Assembly: GCA_937967875.1 (NCBI GenBank)
Contig: CALBTQ010000660.1
Location: forward strand, 1 to 5,046
From: an uncultured Pseudomonadota bacterium
GTDB lineage: Bacteria; Lernaellota; Lernaellaia; Lernaellales; Lernaellaceae
Length of the DNA stretch: 5,046 bases
Direction: 5' to 3'
Positions 1 through 5,046 of the stretch are shown piece after piece; the stretch's first letter is position 1; the number at the start of each line of letters is the position of its first letter. The notes beneath the pieces were generated by a model that was not told where the DNA came from, did no database searches, and was given only the letters and a program-made list of their open reading frames with translations. The position numbers were made by a program, and so were the translations under genes.

Positions 1-44
1 CACCGAGATCTACACTCTTTCCCTACACGACGCTCTTCCGATCT
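1..44 (+). other. Illumina P5-side adapter (artefact, not genomic)
   Basis: These bases match the last 44 bases of the Illumina P5/universal adapter, ending in the diagnostic CGCTCTTCCGATCT. The match is from memory of the adapter and is exact as far as I can tell. The sequence is library construction residue left at the contig end. Frame 1 has no stop through it, so an automatic caller would extend the cytochrome fragment into adapter. Genomic sequence begins at about 45. Confidence 0.97.
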
Positions 45-159
45 GTCGGGCATCGGCGGGCACTCGCCGACCAAAAATTGCTTGAATTGCCACCAGGGCA
101 AGCACGGAAAAACCTGGCAGAACAAGTCCCAGTGCCTGTTGTGCCACCCCGCGAAATAG
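45..159 (+). CDS. Multihaem c-type cytochrome, C-terminal fragment (5' truncated)
   Basis: This is the 3' end of a gene cut off by the contig edge. Reading the frame whose codons start at 46 gives 37 residues and a TAG stop at 157-159. The fragment has two haem c attachment motifs 13 residues apart: CLNCH (79-93) and CLLCH (133-147). In c-type cytochromes each pair of cysteines binds a haem covalently and the histidine ligates the iron. His6 and His20 of the fragment could be distal ligands, which would fit bis-His multihaem proteins. Such proteins carry electrons in the periplasm or at the outer surface after Sec export. The protein ends three residues after the last haem motif, which is common in cytochrome c3/c7 and paired-CXXCH families. 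The total haem number and exact family cannot be told from this piece. The codons are GC-rich at third positions, and the frame is open to the adapter junction. A zinc-ribbon protein is a less likely reading, because both CXXC pairs are followed by His. Confidence 0.82.
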
Positions 160-167
160 CTTCGCCG

Positions 168-213
168 GGCGGCCGATCTTGCCCCTGACCGGGCATGATT
201 TGCCGCCTTTTTT
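168..213 (+). terminator. Possible rho-independent terminator after the cytochrome gene
   Basis: GGCGGC at 168-173 can pair with GCCGCC at 202-207, which is followed at once by six T (208-213). The long loop contains a smaller stem, GCCC 181-184 with GGGC 191-194, so the fold would be branched. Its position, nine bases after the cytochrome stop, suits a terminator. The large loop and competing pairings lower confidence. Confidence 0.4.
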
Positions 214-245
214 GCGTCTTACGGCTGTGGCTGTCGATCGGCAAA

Positions 246-268
246 ATTATTAAATGCCATTATTAAAT
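246..268. repeat. AT-rich 10-bp direct repeat upstream of the lipoprotein gene
   Basis: ATTATTAAAT occurs at 246-255 and again at 259-268, separated by GCC, a 13-base period. It lies in an AT-rich patch (about 241-290) within otherwise GC-rich DNA, upstream of both candidate lipoprotein starts. It may be part of a promoter or a protein-binding site. A weak -35/-10 pair (TCGGCA at 238-243, TATTAA at 261-266, 17-base spacer) overlaps it. The repeat is seen directly; the regulatory role is inferred. Confidence 0.45.
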
Positions 269-277
269 CAAGTAGTT

Positions 278-281
278 GGAG
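278..281 (+). promoter_or_regulatory. Alternative ribosome binding site for an upstream in-frame ATG at 288
   Basis: GGAG lies six bases before an ATG at 288-290 that is in frame with the lipoprotein gene with no stop between. Using it would add 25 residues ahead of the lipoprotein signal peptide, which would disturb a normal type II signal. I therefore prefer the start at 363, but this site is well formed and could give a second product. Confidence 0.3.
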
Positions 282-352
282 TGTTTAATGCCGAATGGTG
301 TGGGGGTTGGCATCGCCTTTGCTCATTTCCGAGACCGTATTGCTCTTTTCTG

Positions 353-357
353 GGAGG
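353..357 (+). promoter_or_regulatory. Ribosome binding site deciding the lipoprotein start at 363
   Basis: GGAGG sits five bases before the ATG at 363. It is stronger than the upstream GGAG, and it places the start exactly at the beginning of a canonical lipoprotein signal peptide. Confidence 0.65.
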
Positions 358-362
358 ATCCC

Positions 363-767
363 ATGCGTACGCTGTGGATTTTGGGTGTATTGACCGCCCT
401 GATGATGATTGCCGGTTGCGGCGATGAATTCATGACCACGGACATGGATGCGGCGACCAACGAAAACGGCTATTCGCTTACCGTGGTGGCTTCGCCGGAC
501 AATATCAACATTACGGCCGGTGGCACGGTGACGTTGATGCTTTCGGTGATCGGGCCGGACGGCGGCGGCGTCGAGGGCGCGGCGGTGCTGCTGAGCTCGA
601 CCATGGGCACTCTGGGGGCCGCGGAATTGACCACGGACATCGACGGCTACGCGGCGACCTCGCTGACGCCGGGCGATGTGAACGGCTACGCGGTGGTCGT
701 GGCGACCTACAAGGGCATGCAGGCGATGGTCGAGGTCGACTTCTGGAAAGGGCCAACCGGGGAGTAG
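363..767 (+). CDS. Small Big_1-type Ig-like domain lipoprotein
   Basis: The product has 134 residues. Residues 1-19 are a type II signal peptide: Arg2, a hydrophobic core (about 4-15), then the lipobox I16-A17-G18-C19, where Cys19 would be lipidated and become the mature N terminus. Gly-Asp-Glu follow; there is no Asp at +2, so outer-membrane sorting is likely in a diderm host. After a short linker, about residues 40-128 resemble one bacterial Ig-like domain of the Big_1 (invasin/intimin) type. It opens with the TAGGTVTL strand, passes through an EGAAVLLSS stretch, and reaches the family's TDIDGYAATSL element before a final strand ending in VEVDF. Such domains are usually spacers or adhesive modules in long surface proteins; alone on a lipid anchor its partner is unknown. 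ATG 363 is chosen over ATG 288 and TTG 276 because of the GGAGG site and the signal peptide. The gene is probably transcribed alone: a weak hairpin (790-811) follows it and the next gene is 119 bases away. Confidence 0.85.
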   Translation: MRTLWILGVLTALMMIAGCGDEFMTTDMDAATNENGYSLTVVASPDNINITAGGTVTLMLSVIGPDGGGVEGAAVLLSSTMGTLGAAELTTDIDGYAATSLTPGDVNGYAVVVATYKGMQAMVEVDFWKGPTGE

Positions 768-886
768 TCGTCCGATCGACAGGTTTTCTCCGGCGACCGG
801 TGTACAGCCGGGCGCTTTTCCCCTTTTTTCCCGTCACGAAAAAGCTGTAGACTGACACGCGACTTTCAACGAGCGAAGGAGCGATT

Positions 887-2425
887 GTGGCTCGTTTGGG
901 CGAGCGCGCCGCCGGCGCCATGTACTGGAACCTCGTGGGCAAAGTGGCCCTGATGGTGGTGAAGTACGCCGAATCGATCGTCCTGGTGCGCCTGTTGGGC
1001 GGCGAGCAGTACGGCGCGCTGGCCGGATTGCTCAACCTCAACGCGATGGTCGTGCTCTTCGCTTCGCTCGGCTTGGAAAACACGCTGCTGCGTTTTCTGC
1101 CCGAGGCGGTGGCGCGCGGCGGACCGGCGGCCGAGCGGCGGTTGGTCGGACAGGCGGGGGCGATCCGGCTGATCGTCTCGCTGGCGACGGCGGCGATTTT
1201 GTTCCTCGCGGCCGAGCCGATCGCCCGGTTGATTTTGCACGCCTCCGAGCAGGCCGTGCTGGTGCGGGTGGTCGGGCTGATGGTCGTCGGCCTGGGTCTG
1301 CAGAATCTGCTTTCGCGCATACTGGTGGCGCGTTACGAACAGCGGTTCATCAACCTGCTGCAGGTGGCGCTGACGACGCTCTATGTCGTCGTGGCGGCGG
1401 TGACGATCCTCGCGGGCGGCGGCGTGCTGGGCGTGATGATCTGCCAGATCGCGCTGTACGGCGCGACGCTGGTGTTTTTCGGGCAACGCCTGCGCACGGC
1501 GGCGATGCCGACGGTGGACAGCGCCGGTAACGGCGCGCCGGTGACGCTGCGGCGGTTGTTTCAGTTTTCGGGATTGTTGTACCTGTACGGCGTGCTGCAC
1601 TTCGTGTTCGAAAAGGGCATGGACGTGCTGCTGCTGGGCGCGTTGCGCGACGAACTGGTGCAGGTCACCTGGTATGTGATCGGCTACAACTTCGCGTTTT
1701 TCGCCGTGTCGTTTTTTTCCGCCGCGTTCAGCGAGGGCTTTACCCTGGCTTTTGTCAGCGAGGTGGCCGCCGGCGGCGACGAGGCGAAGCTCAAGCGCGT
1801 CTTCGCCGTGTTCATGGAGTACATGTACCTGTTCATCTTGCCGATTCTCGTCGGCGGTCTGCTGCTGGGCGGCGACCTGCTGCGCCTGATGTACGGCGAA
1901 ACGGGCGAGGGCGCGATTGTGCCGATGCTCATTCTCTTTTTCGGGCTCAGCGTTTCGAAGATGGGCGGGATCACCGCGAACTTCTTGCAGGCGTTGAACA
2001 AGGAGAAGGCGCTGGTCAAGGCGCGTCTGCTGTTCGGCGCAATCAACCTCGTGCTCGACCTCGCGTTCATTCCGCTGTGGGGCGCGACCGGCGCGGCGAT
2101 CGCCACGACGATCGCGGTCGTCGCGGGCATCGTGTACGAATGGACGATTGTGCACCGCGCGCTGCATCCGGATTACCCGCTGGCGTTTCTGGCGAAGGTG
2201 CTGGCGGCGAGTCTGGCCATGGGCGCGGTCGTGTGGTGGTTGGGCAAGATCATCGCGTGGCACGATCTGCTGCGGCTGCCGGTGCTGATCGTCACGGGCG
2301 GCGCGGTGTTCGCGTTGTTGCTGATCGTGCTGCGGCCCTTCCGCCGCGAGTACGCCGAGTTGATCGATACCTTGCCGCTGCCGGGGAAAAAGATCTGGTT
2401 GAAGTGGCTGACGCCGCGCGACTAG
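887..2425 (+). CDS. Polysaccharide flippase, Wzx/RfbX-like (MOP superfamily)
   Basis: This 512-residue inner-membrane protein is of the kind that moves lipid-linked oligosaccharide units across the inner membrane for O-antigen, capsule or exopolysaccharide assembly. Most of it is hydrophobic, with about 14 membrane segments by eye, as in this family, and the length is usual. Two stretches are typical. One is the N-terminal run around VRLLGGEQYGAL (34-45) leading to SLGLENTLLRFLPE (60-73). The other is the late helix pair with PLWGATGAAIATTIA (396-410). Charged residues inside membrane segments (for example Lys19, Lys26 and Glu29 in the first) are common in flippases. The start is GTG at 887, five bases after AAGGAG (876-881). 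No glycosyltransferase, polymerase or ligase gene is nearby in the window, so the substrate is unknown. The TAG stop overlaps the stop of the opposing gene. The lipid II flippase MurJ is less likely, since its signature is not apparent. Confidence 0.9.
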   Translation: MARLGERAAGAMYWNLVGKVALMVVKYAESIVLVRLLGGEQYGALAGLLNLNAMVVLFASLGLENTLLRFLPEAVARGGPAAERRLVGQAGAIRLIVSLATAAILFLAAEPIARLILHASEQAVLVRVVGLMVVGLGLQNLLSRILVARYEQRFINLLQVALTTLYVVVAAVTILAGGGVLGVMICQIALYGATLVFFGQRLRTAAMPTVDSAGNGAPVTLRRLFQFSGLLYLYGVLHFVFEKGMDVLLLGALRDELVQVTWYVIGYNFAFFAVSFFSAAFSEGFTLAFVSEVAAGGDEAKLKRVFAVFMEYMYLFILPILVGGLLLGGDLLRLMYGETGEGAIVPMLILFFGLSVSKMGGITANFLQALNKEKALVKARLLFGAINLVLDLAFIPLWGATGAAIATTIAVVAGIVYEWTIVHRALHPDYPLAFLAKVLAASLAMGAVVWWLGKIIAWHDLLRLPVLIVTGGAVFALLLIVLRPFRREYAELIDTLPLPGKKIWLKWLTPRD

Positions 2426-2862
2426 TTGACCGCGCGCCCTTCCTTGAGCTCCGGCGGAATCTCGCCGGCCAATTCGCCCGCAAAGGCCTCGATGATCGTC
2501 AGCGCGCGTTCGGTCGCGGCCAATTCGTCGGCGCAGAAATTGTTGGTCAGGTGTGCGCCGAGACGGTCTTCGTCTTGCCTGGCGGCGCTTAGCGTGCGCT
2601 GGAGCACCTCGCGACGTTTGGTCAGCGCCTGACGGCGATGGCGCATTTCTAGGGTCAGCACCTCGTGCAGGACCTTGGCCTCTACGACGTGCGGCGCTTT
2701 GGCCCGGGCCGTGCGGTAGCACATCATCGCGCCGTCCAGGTCGTCGCGGCGCAGGCAGCGCACCGCCTCGCTGATGTAATAGCGCGCCGGCAGCATGCCC
2801 AGTACGCGCGGCAGGCGCACGCCGAATTTGAGAATCAAGATCGCGGCAAGTTGACCGATCAT
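2422..2862 (-). CDS. Hypothetical small helical protein with one TPR-like repeat
   Basis: I do not recognise a named family. From ATG at 2862-2860 the product has 146 residues. Residues 1-25 are hydrophobic and amphipathic with three basic residues, perhaps membrane-associated rather than a clear transmembrane helix. Residues 26-57 fit one tetratricopeptide repeat: Tyr29, Ala33, Ala45, Tyr49, Ala52 and Pro57 fall at consensus positions 4, 8, 20, 24, 27 and 32. Residues 58-130 are rich in Glu, Arg, Leu and Ala and probably form long helices or a coiled coil, so a protein-binding role is plausible. The codons have high GC at third positions, as in the neighbours, and the frame is clean, which supports a real gene. 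An in-frame ATG at 2922 would add 20 residues, but a strong extended -10 (2905-2913) lies between the two, so the shorter form is preferred. The ribosome site is weak (GGA at 2874-2872). The gene converges with the flippase and diverges from the MFS gene. Confidence 0.75.
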   Translation of the reverse strand: MIGQLAAILILKFGVRLPRVLGMLPARYYISEAVRCLRRDDLDGAMMCYRTARAKAPHVVEAKVLHEVLTLEMRHRRQALTKRREVLQRTLSAARQDEDRLGAHLTNNFCADELAATERALTIIEAFAGELAGEIPPELKEGRAVN

Positions 2863-2904
2863 GCGTTTTGGTCCATCGTTTCCGGGTTGTCCGTTTCGGG
2901 GCGG

Positions 2905-2913
2905 ATTATACCA
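2905..2913 (-). promoter_or_regulatory. Extended -10 promoter for the TPR-like gene
   Basis: On the minus strand these bases read TGGTATAAT, a perfect TGN extended -10 for the housekeeping sigma factor. No good -35 is seen at 16-18 bases, which extended -10 promoters can tolerate. Transcription would begin near 2898 and give a leader of about 35 bases before the ATG at 2862. It lies in the 101-bp divergent region between this gene and the MFS gene. Confidence 0.5.
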
Positions 2914-2949
2914 GAAATTCATCGAGCGTCCGCCGGCGTTTGCACAATC

Positions 2950-2954
2950 GGGAG
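2950..2954 (+). promoter_or_regulatory. Ribosome binding site deciding the MFS start at 2964
   Basis: GGGAG lies nine bases before the ATG at 2964. The open frame extends back to an ATG at 2868, but that 32-residue extension is arginine-rich, has no comparable site, and overlaps the divergent promoter region. Confidence 0.6.
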
Positions 2955-2963
2955 TTGATCACC

Positions 2964-4199
2964 ATGCTCGCTCGCTTTTCGCTATACGGTTTTCTGAAAA
3001 ACCAACGCTACTTCGAACCGTTTCTCGTGCTGTTTCTGCTCGACAAGCTGCACCATCAACCGCTGGCCTTTACGCTGATCGGCGTGCTGATCGGTTTTCG
3101 TTCGGTGTGCATCAACCTGATGGAAATCCCCACCGGCGTGATCGCCGATTTATGGGGGCGGCGGCGGTCGATGCTGCTGGGGTGGTCGTCGTACATCGTG
3201 AGTTTCGTCATTTTCGCGCTGGCCCCGGCGTACTGGATGCTGTTTTTCGCGATGTTCTTTTTCGCGATCGGCGAAGCGTTCCGCACCGGCACGCACAAGG
3301 CGATGATTTTCACCTGGCTGCGCGACCAGGGGCGCATCGCGGAAAAGACGAAGGTGTACGGCTACACGCGTTCGTGGTCGAAGGCCGGTTCGGCGGTATC
3401 GGTGGTCATCGCCGGGGCGCTGGTGTTCCTTTCGGGCAGCTACTCGTACATCTTCTGGCTGTGTCTGCCGCCGTATATCCTCGGGCTGATCAACCTGGCG
3501 ACGTACCCGCGTTCGTTGGACGAGGAGATCGTCAACAAGGGCGACCGGCTGACATTGAGCCGCGTGTTTCGCGAGTTGGGCGCGGCGATGAAACTGGCGG
3601 TGACGACCAAAGGGTTGCGCGGCTTGTTCGTCGAGTCGATGGGCTTTGAGGGCCTGCACGACACGGTAAAGGATTACCTGCAGCCGATGCTCAAGCAGGC
3701 GGCGCTGGCGCTGCCGTTGTTCGTCGGGCTGGCCGGCGAGAAGCGAACCGCGATTTTGATTTCCGCGGCGTACCTGGCGATTCACGTGGCTTCGACCATC
3801 GCCTCGCGGCAGGCGCACCGCGTGCAGGATTGGGCCGGGTCGGATCAGGCCGGCGCGCGCCGTTCTTGGGAAATGTACGTGGCGACCTACGCGGTGCTGT
3901 TGGGCTTGCTGCTCATGAAATGGTACACGGTGGCGATCGTGGCCTTTGTGGCCCTGGAGATTTTGCAGAACATCTGGCGGCCGATTTTGATGAGCCGTTT
4001 CGACACGGTGACGCCGCCCGAGCGGCAGGCGACGGTTTTGTCGGTCGAGTCGCAGGCGCAATCGGCCTTCACGATGGTCGCCGCGCCGCTGCTGGGCTTG
4101 ACGGTCGACATGTTCGGCTTCTGGCCGATCGGCGTACTGGGCCTGACCTCGGCGGTATTGGGCATGTTGTATTCATGGCGGCTAGCGGCCAAGAGCTGA
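2964..4199 (+). CDS. Major facilitator superfamily (MFS) transporter
   Basis: The product is a 411-residue inner-membrane secondary transporter, of usual length for a 12-helix MFS protein. The loop between helices 2 and 3 carries MFS motif A: Gly58, Asp62, Gly65 and Arg66-Arg68, preceded by Glu54-Ile-Pro-Thr. Helix 4 continues into GEAFRTGTHKAMIF (103-116), which resembles the GEAf-SGt--A element of a widespread but poorly characterised MFS efflux-like subset. A charged loop (about 183-215) separates the two six-helix halves. The second half includes a helix around 359-380 (SVESQAQSAFTMVAAPLLGL), where this subset often has a conserved Ser/Gln-rich face. The substrate cannot be read from sequence; proton-coupled export of a drug or metabolite is a reasonable guess. 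It starts at ATG 2964 after GGGAG. The acetyltransferase gene follows after 14 bases, so the two are probably co-transcribed. Confidence 0.9.
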   Translation: MLARFSLYGFLKNQRYFEPFLVLFLLDKLHHQPLAFTLIGVLIGFRSVCINLMEIPTGVIADLWGRRRSMLLGWSSYIVSFVIFALAPAYWMLFFAMFFFAIGEAFRTGTHKAMIFTWLRDQGRIAEKTKVYGYTRSWSKAGSAVSVVIAGALVFLSGSYSYIFWLCLPPYILGLINLATYPRSLDEEIVNKGDRLTLSRVFRELGAAMKLAVTTKGLRGLFVESMGFEGLHDTVKDYLQPMLKQAALALPLFVGLAGEKRTAILISAAYLAIHVASTIASRQAHRVQDWAGSDQAGARRSWEMYVATYAVLLGLLLMKWYTVAIVAFVALEILQNIWRPILMSRFDTVTPPERQATVLSVESQAQSAFTMVAAPLLGLTVDMFGFWPIGVLGLTSAVLGMLYSWRLAAKS

Positions 4200-4213
4200 G
4201 AAGGATTTGAGCG

Positions 4214-4840
4214 ATGAGCATGATCGTCGAAAAATTTCCGCGCGAATTGAGTTGCGGTCCGCTGCTGTTGCGTTTGCTGGAGGATAGTCACCGCGAGCCG
4301 ATGTGGCGCGCCTTCGAGGACAGCTTCGACGACTTGAAAAAGTACATGTTCTGGGCCGAGGAAACGCGGTGCACGCGCAACATGGACGATTTTTTTCAAC
4401 GCATGAGCCGCGCGGCGGTCGAGGGCACCGACTGCGTGTACGTCGTCACGTTGCCCGGCGACGACCGGCACCTGGGCTCGGTCGGGCTGCACCACATGGC
4501 GCCGCACACACGCGCGGCGGAGTTGGGCTATTGGGTGTGGAGCAAAGCGAGCGGGCGGGGCCTCGCCACGGCGGTCGGCGCGCGGCTGTTGCGCCTGGCC
4601 TTCGAGGAACTGCGCTTGCATCGGGTGTTCGCACGGCATGCGGTGACCAACATCGCTTCGCAAAAGGTTATCGAACATCTCGGCTTCGTGCACGAGGGCA
4701 CACTGCGGCACTACCTGCAGTTGGAAGGGCGGTGGGTCGACCATCACACCTACGGCTTGCTCGAAGACGAATACCGGCAGCGCCGCGATGTGCTGCTGAC
4801 GTTGGAAGAAAACGTGCGGTTGGAAAATTTTCCCGTTTGA
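4214..4840 (+). CDS. GNAT N-acetyltransferase, RimJ/RimL-like
   Basis: The product is a cytosolic enzyme of 208 residues predicted to transfer acetyl from acetyl-CoA to an amine. Family landmarks appear in order: an N-terminal strand LLLRLLE (17-23); a strand DRHLGSVGLHHM (84-95); Glu103-Leu-Gly-Tyr-Trp (103-107); the CoA pyrophosphate loop SGRGLA (113-118) with Gly116 and Ala118, although Ser113 replaces the usual Gln/Arg; Asn146-x-x-Ser149 before the CoA-binding helix; then HLGFVHEG (155-162) and the RimJ/RimL-type end GRWVDHHTYGLLEDEY (172-187). RimJ, RimL and RimI acetylate ribosomal protein N termini, but most relatives act on unknown amines, peptides or antibiotics, so no gene symbol is given. 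The start is ATG 4214, eight bases after an AGAAGGA ribosome site (4199-4205) that overlaps the end of the MFS gene; an in-frame ATG at 4220 is less well placed. The MFS partner raises the possibility of joint modification and export, which is inference. Confidence 0.9.
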   Translation: MSMIVEKFPRELSCGPLLLRLLEDSHREPMWRAFEDSFDDLKKYMFWAEETRCTRNMDDFFQRMSRAAVEGTDCVYVVTLPGDDRHLGSVGLHHMAPHTRAAELGYWVWSKASGRGLATAVGARLLRLAFEELRLHRVFARHAVTNIASQKVIEHLGFVHEGTLRHYLQLEGRWVDHHTYGLLEDEYRQRRDVLLTLEENVRLENFPV

Positions 4841-4994
4841 TCAGAACGGCGCGAGCATCTGCAACTGCAACGTGAACTGATCCTCGGCCACGAACGCGTT
4901 TTTCCCGCCGGTCGGATGCGCATACCCCAGGCTCAGCACGCCGGGCACGTAAATGTCGTGCAACGGTGCGCCGACTTCCAAGACCATTCCGTGC
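4841..4994 (-). CDS. Probable outer-membrane beta-barrel protein, C-terminal fragment (5' truncated)
   Basis: The last 50 codons of a minus-strand gene end in TGA (complement of 4841-4843) and run into the adapter at 4995. The fragment includes GVLSLGYAHPTGG (18-30) and ends FTLQLQMLAPF (40-50). Counting from the C terminus, positions 1, 3, 5, 7, 9 and 11 are Phe, Ala, Met, Leu, Leu and Phe. This alternation with a terminal Phe is the known recognition signature of the last strand of outer-membrane barrels, read by the BAM complex. The turn with PTGG and charged residues would link the last two strands. The barrel type (porin, transporter, autotransporter or other) cannot be told. The frame is open throughout. 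Its stop directly abuts the acetyltransferase stop. Confidence 0.65.
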
Positions 4995-5046
4995 AGATCG
5001 GAAGAGCACACGTCTGAACTCCAGTCACCGACTACGCTCTCGTATG
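4995..5046 (+). other. Illumina P7-side TruSeq adapter with index (artefact)
   Basis: AGATCGGAAGAGC begins at 4995 and the TruSeq read-1 adapter continues to 5028. An index-like stretch (about 5029-5036) follows, and then the start of the P7 tail (TCTCGTATG at 5038-5046), with one base at 5037 not matching the usual A. This is library sequence and not part of the genome. Confidence 0.97.

Noticed and set aside
23..244. Minus-strand frame across the cytochrome fragment
   Set aside because: It starts inside the left adapter and has low-complexity basic composition; the plus strand carries two haem motifs.
790..844. Hairpins after the lipoprotein gene (CCGGC 790-794 with GCCGG 807-811; CTTTTT 823-828 with AAAAAG 839-844)
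   Set aside because: The stems are short, the first is not directly followed by a T-run, and the second has no GC stem, so I do not call a terminator.
824..853. Possible flippase promoter with -10 TAGACT at 848-853
   Set aside because: The -10 matches only four of six consensus bases and no acceptable -35 lies at the right distance.
866..2722. A 618-codon stop-free frame on the minus strand across the flippase gene
   Set aside because: Its product is dominated by Arg, His, Gln and Asp with no fold-like pattern, as expected opposite GC-rich coding DNA, and it lies antisense to a clearly recognisable membrane protein.
2868..2963. N-terminal extension of the MFS gene from ATG 2868
   Set aside because: The added residues are arginine-rich and unlike a membrane-protein start; the ATG at 2964 has a good ribosome site and begins a typical MFS N terminus.
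3150..4061. Long minus-strand frame opposite the MFS gene
   Set aside because: It has an Arg/Gln/His-rich composition and no motif; the plus-strand frame has MFS motif A and regular membrane helices.
3887..4747. Minus-strand frame opposite the end of the MFS gene and the GNAT gene
   Set aside because: It spans two convincing plus-strand genes and shows no domain-like features.
4668..5009. Minus-strand frame beginning in the right-hand adapter
   Set aside because: Its first codons come from adapter sequence and it overlaps the GNAT gene; the real minus-strand gene here is in another frame and stops at 4841.

Overview
The window is a short metagenome-style contig from a GC-rich, probably Gram-negative bacterium. 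Both ends are unremoved Illumina library adapter (1-44 and 4995-5046), so only about 45-4994 is genomic. Three things suggest a diderm host: a lipoprotein signal peptide, a multihaem c-type cytochrome fragment, and a C-terminal strand of outer-membrane beta-barrel type. A deltaproteobacterial-like lineage would fit, but no taxonomic marker is present.

Left to right on the genomic part: (i) 45-159 (+) is the last 37 codons of a c-type cytochrome with two CXXCH haem sites, followed by a possible hairpin terminator; (ii) after an AT-rich leader with a 10-bp direct repeat, 363-767 (+) encodes a small lipoprotein carrying one bacterial Ig-like domain; (iii) 887-2425 (+) encodes a 512-residue Wzx/RfbX-type polysaccharide flippase; (iv) 2422-2862 (-) encodes a small helical, TPR-like protein of unknown function, convergent with the flippase and sharing a CTAG with it so that both TAG stops overlap; (v) 2964-4199 (+) is a major facilitator superfamily transporter, followed 14 bases later by (vi) 4214-4840 (+), a RimJ/RimL-type GNAT acetyltransferase, the two forming a likely operon; (vii) 4841-4994 (-) is the last 50 codons of a probable outer-membrane beta-barrel protein, whose stop abuts the GNAT stop (TGATCA).

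The likely transcription units are the lipoprotein (+), the flippase (+), the MFS-GNAT pair (+) and the two minus-strand genes. A 101-bp divergent region (2863-2963) separates the TPR-like gene from the MFS gene and carries a good extended -10 promoter reading leftward. The common theme is the cell envelope (export of glycolipid, export of a small molecule, surface lipoprotein, outer-membrane protein), but no single pathway is assembled here. I found no RNA gene, CRISPR array, transposase or phage element, and nothing that convincingly forms a new system. The most useful observations are the adapter ends, the two truncated genes hidden at the edges, and the zero-gap convergent gene ends.
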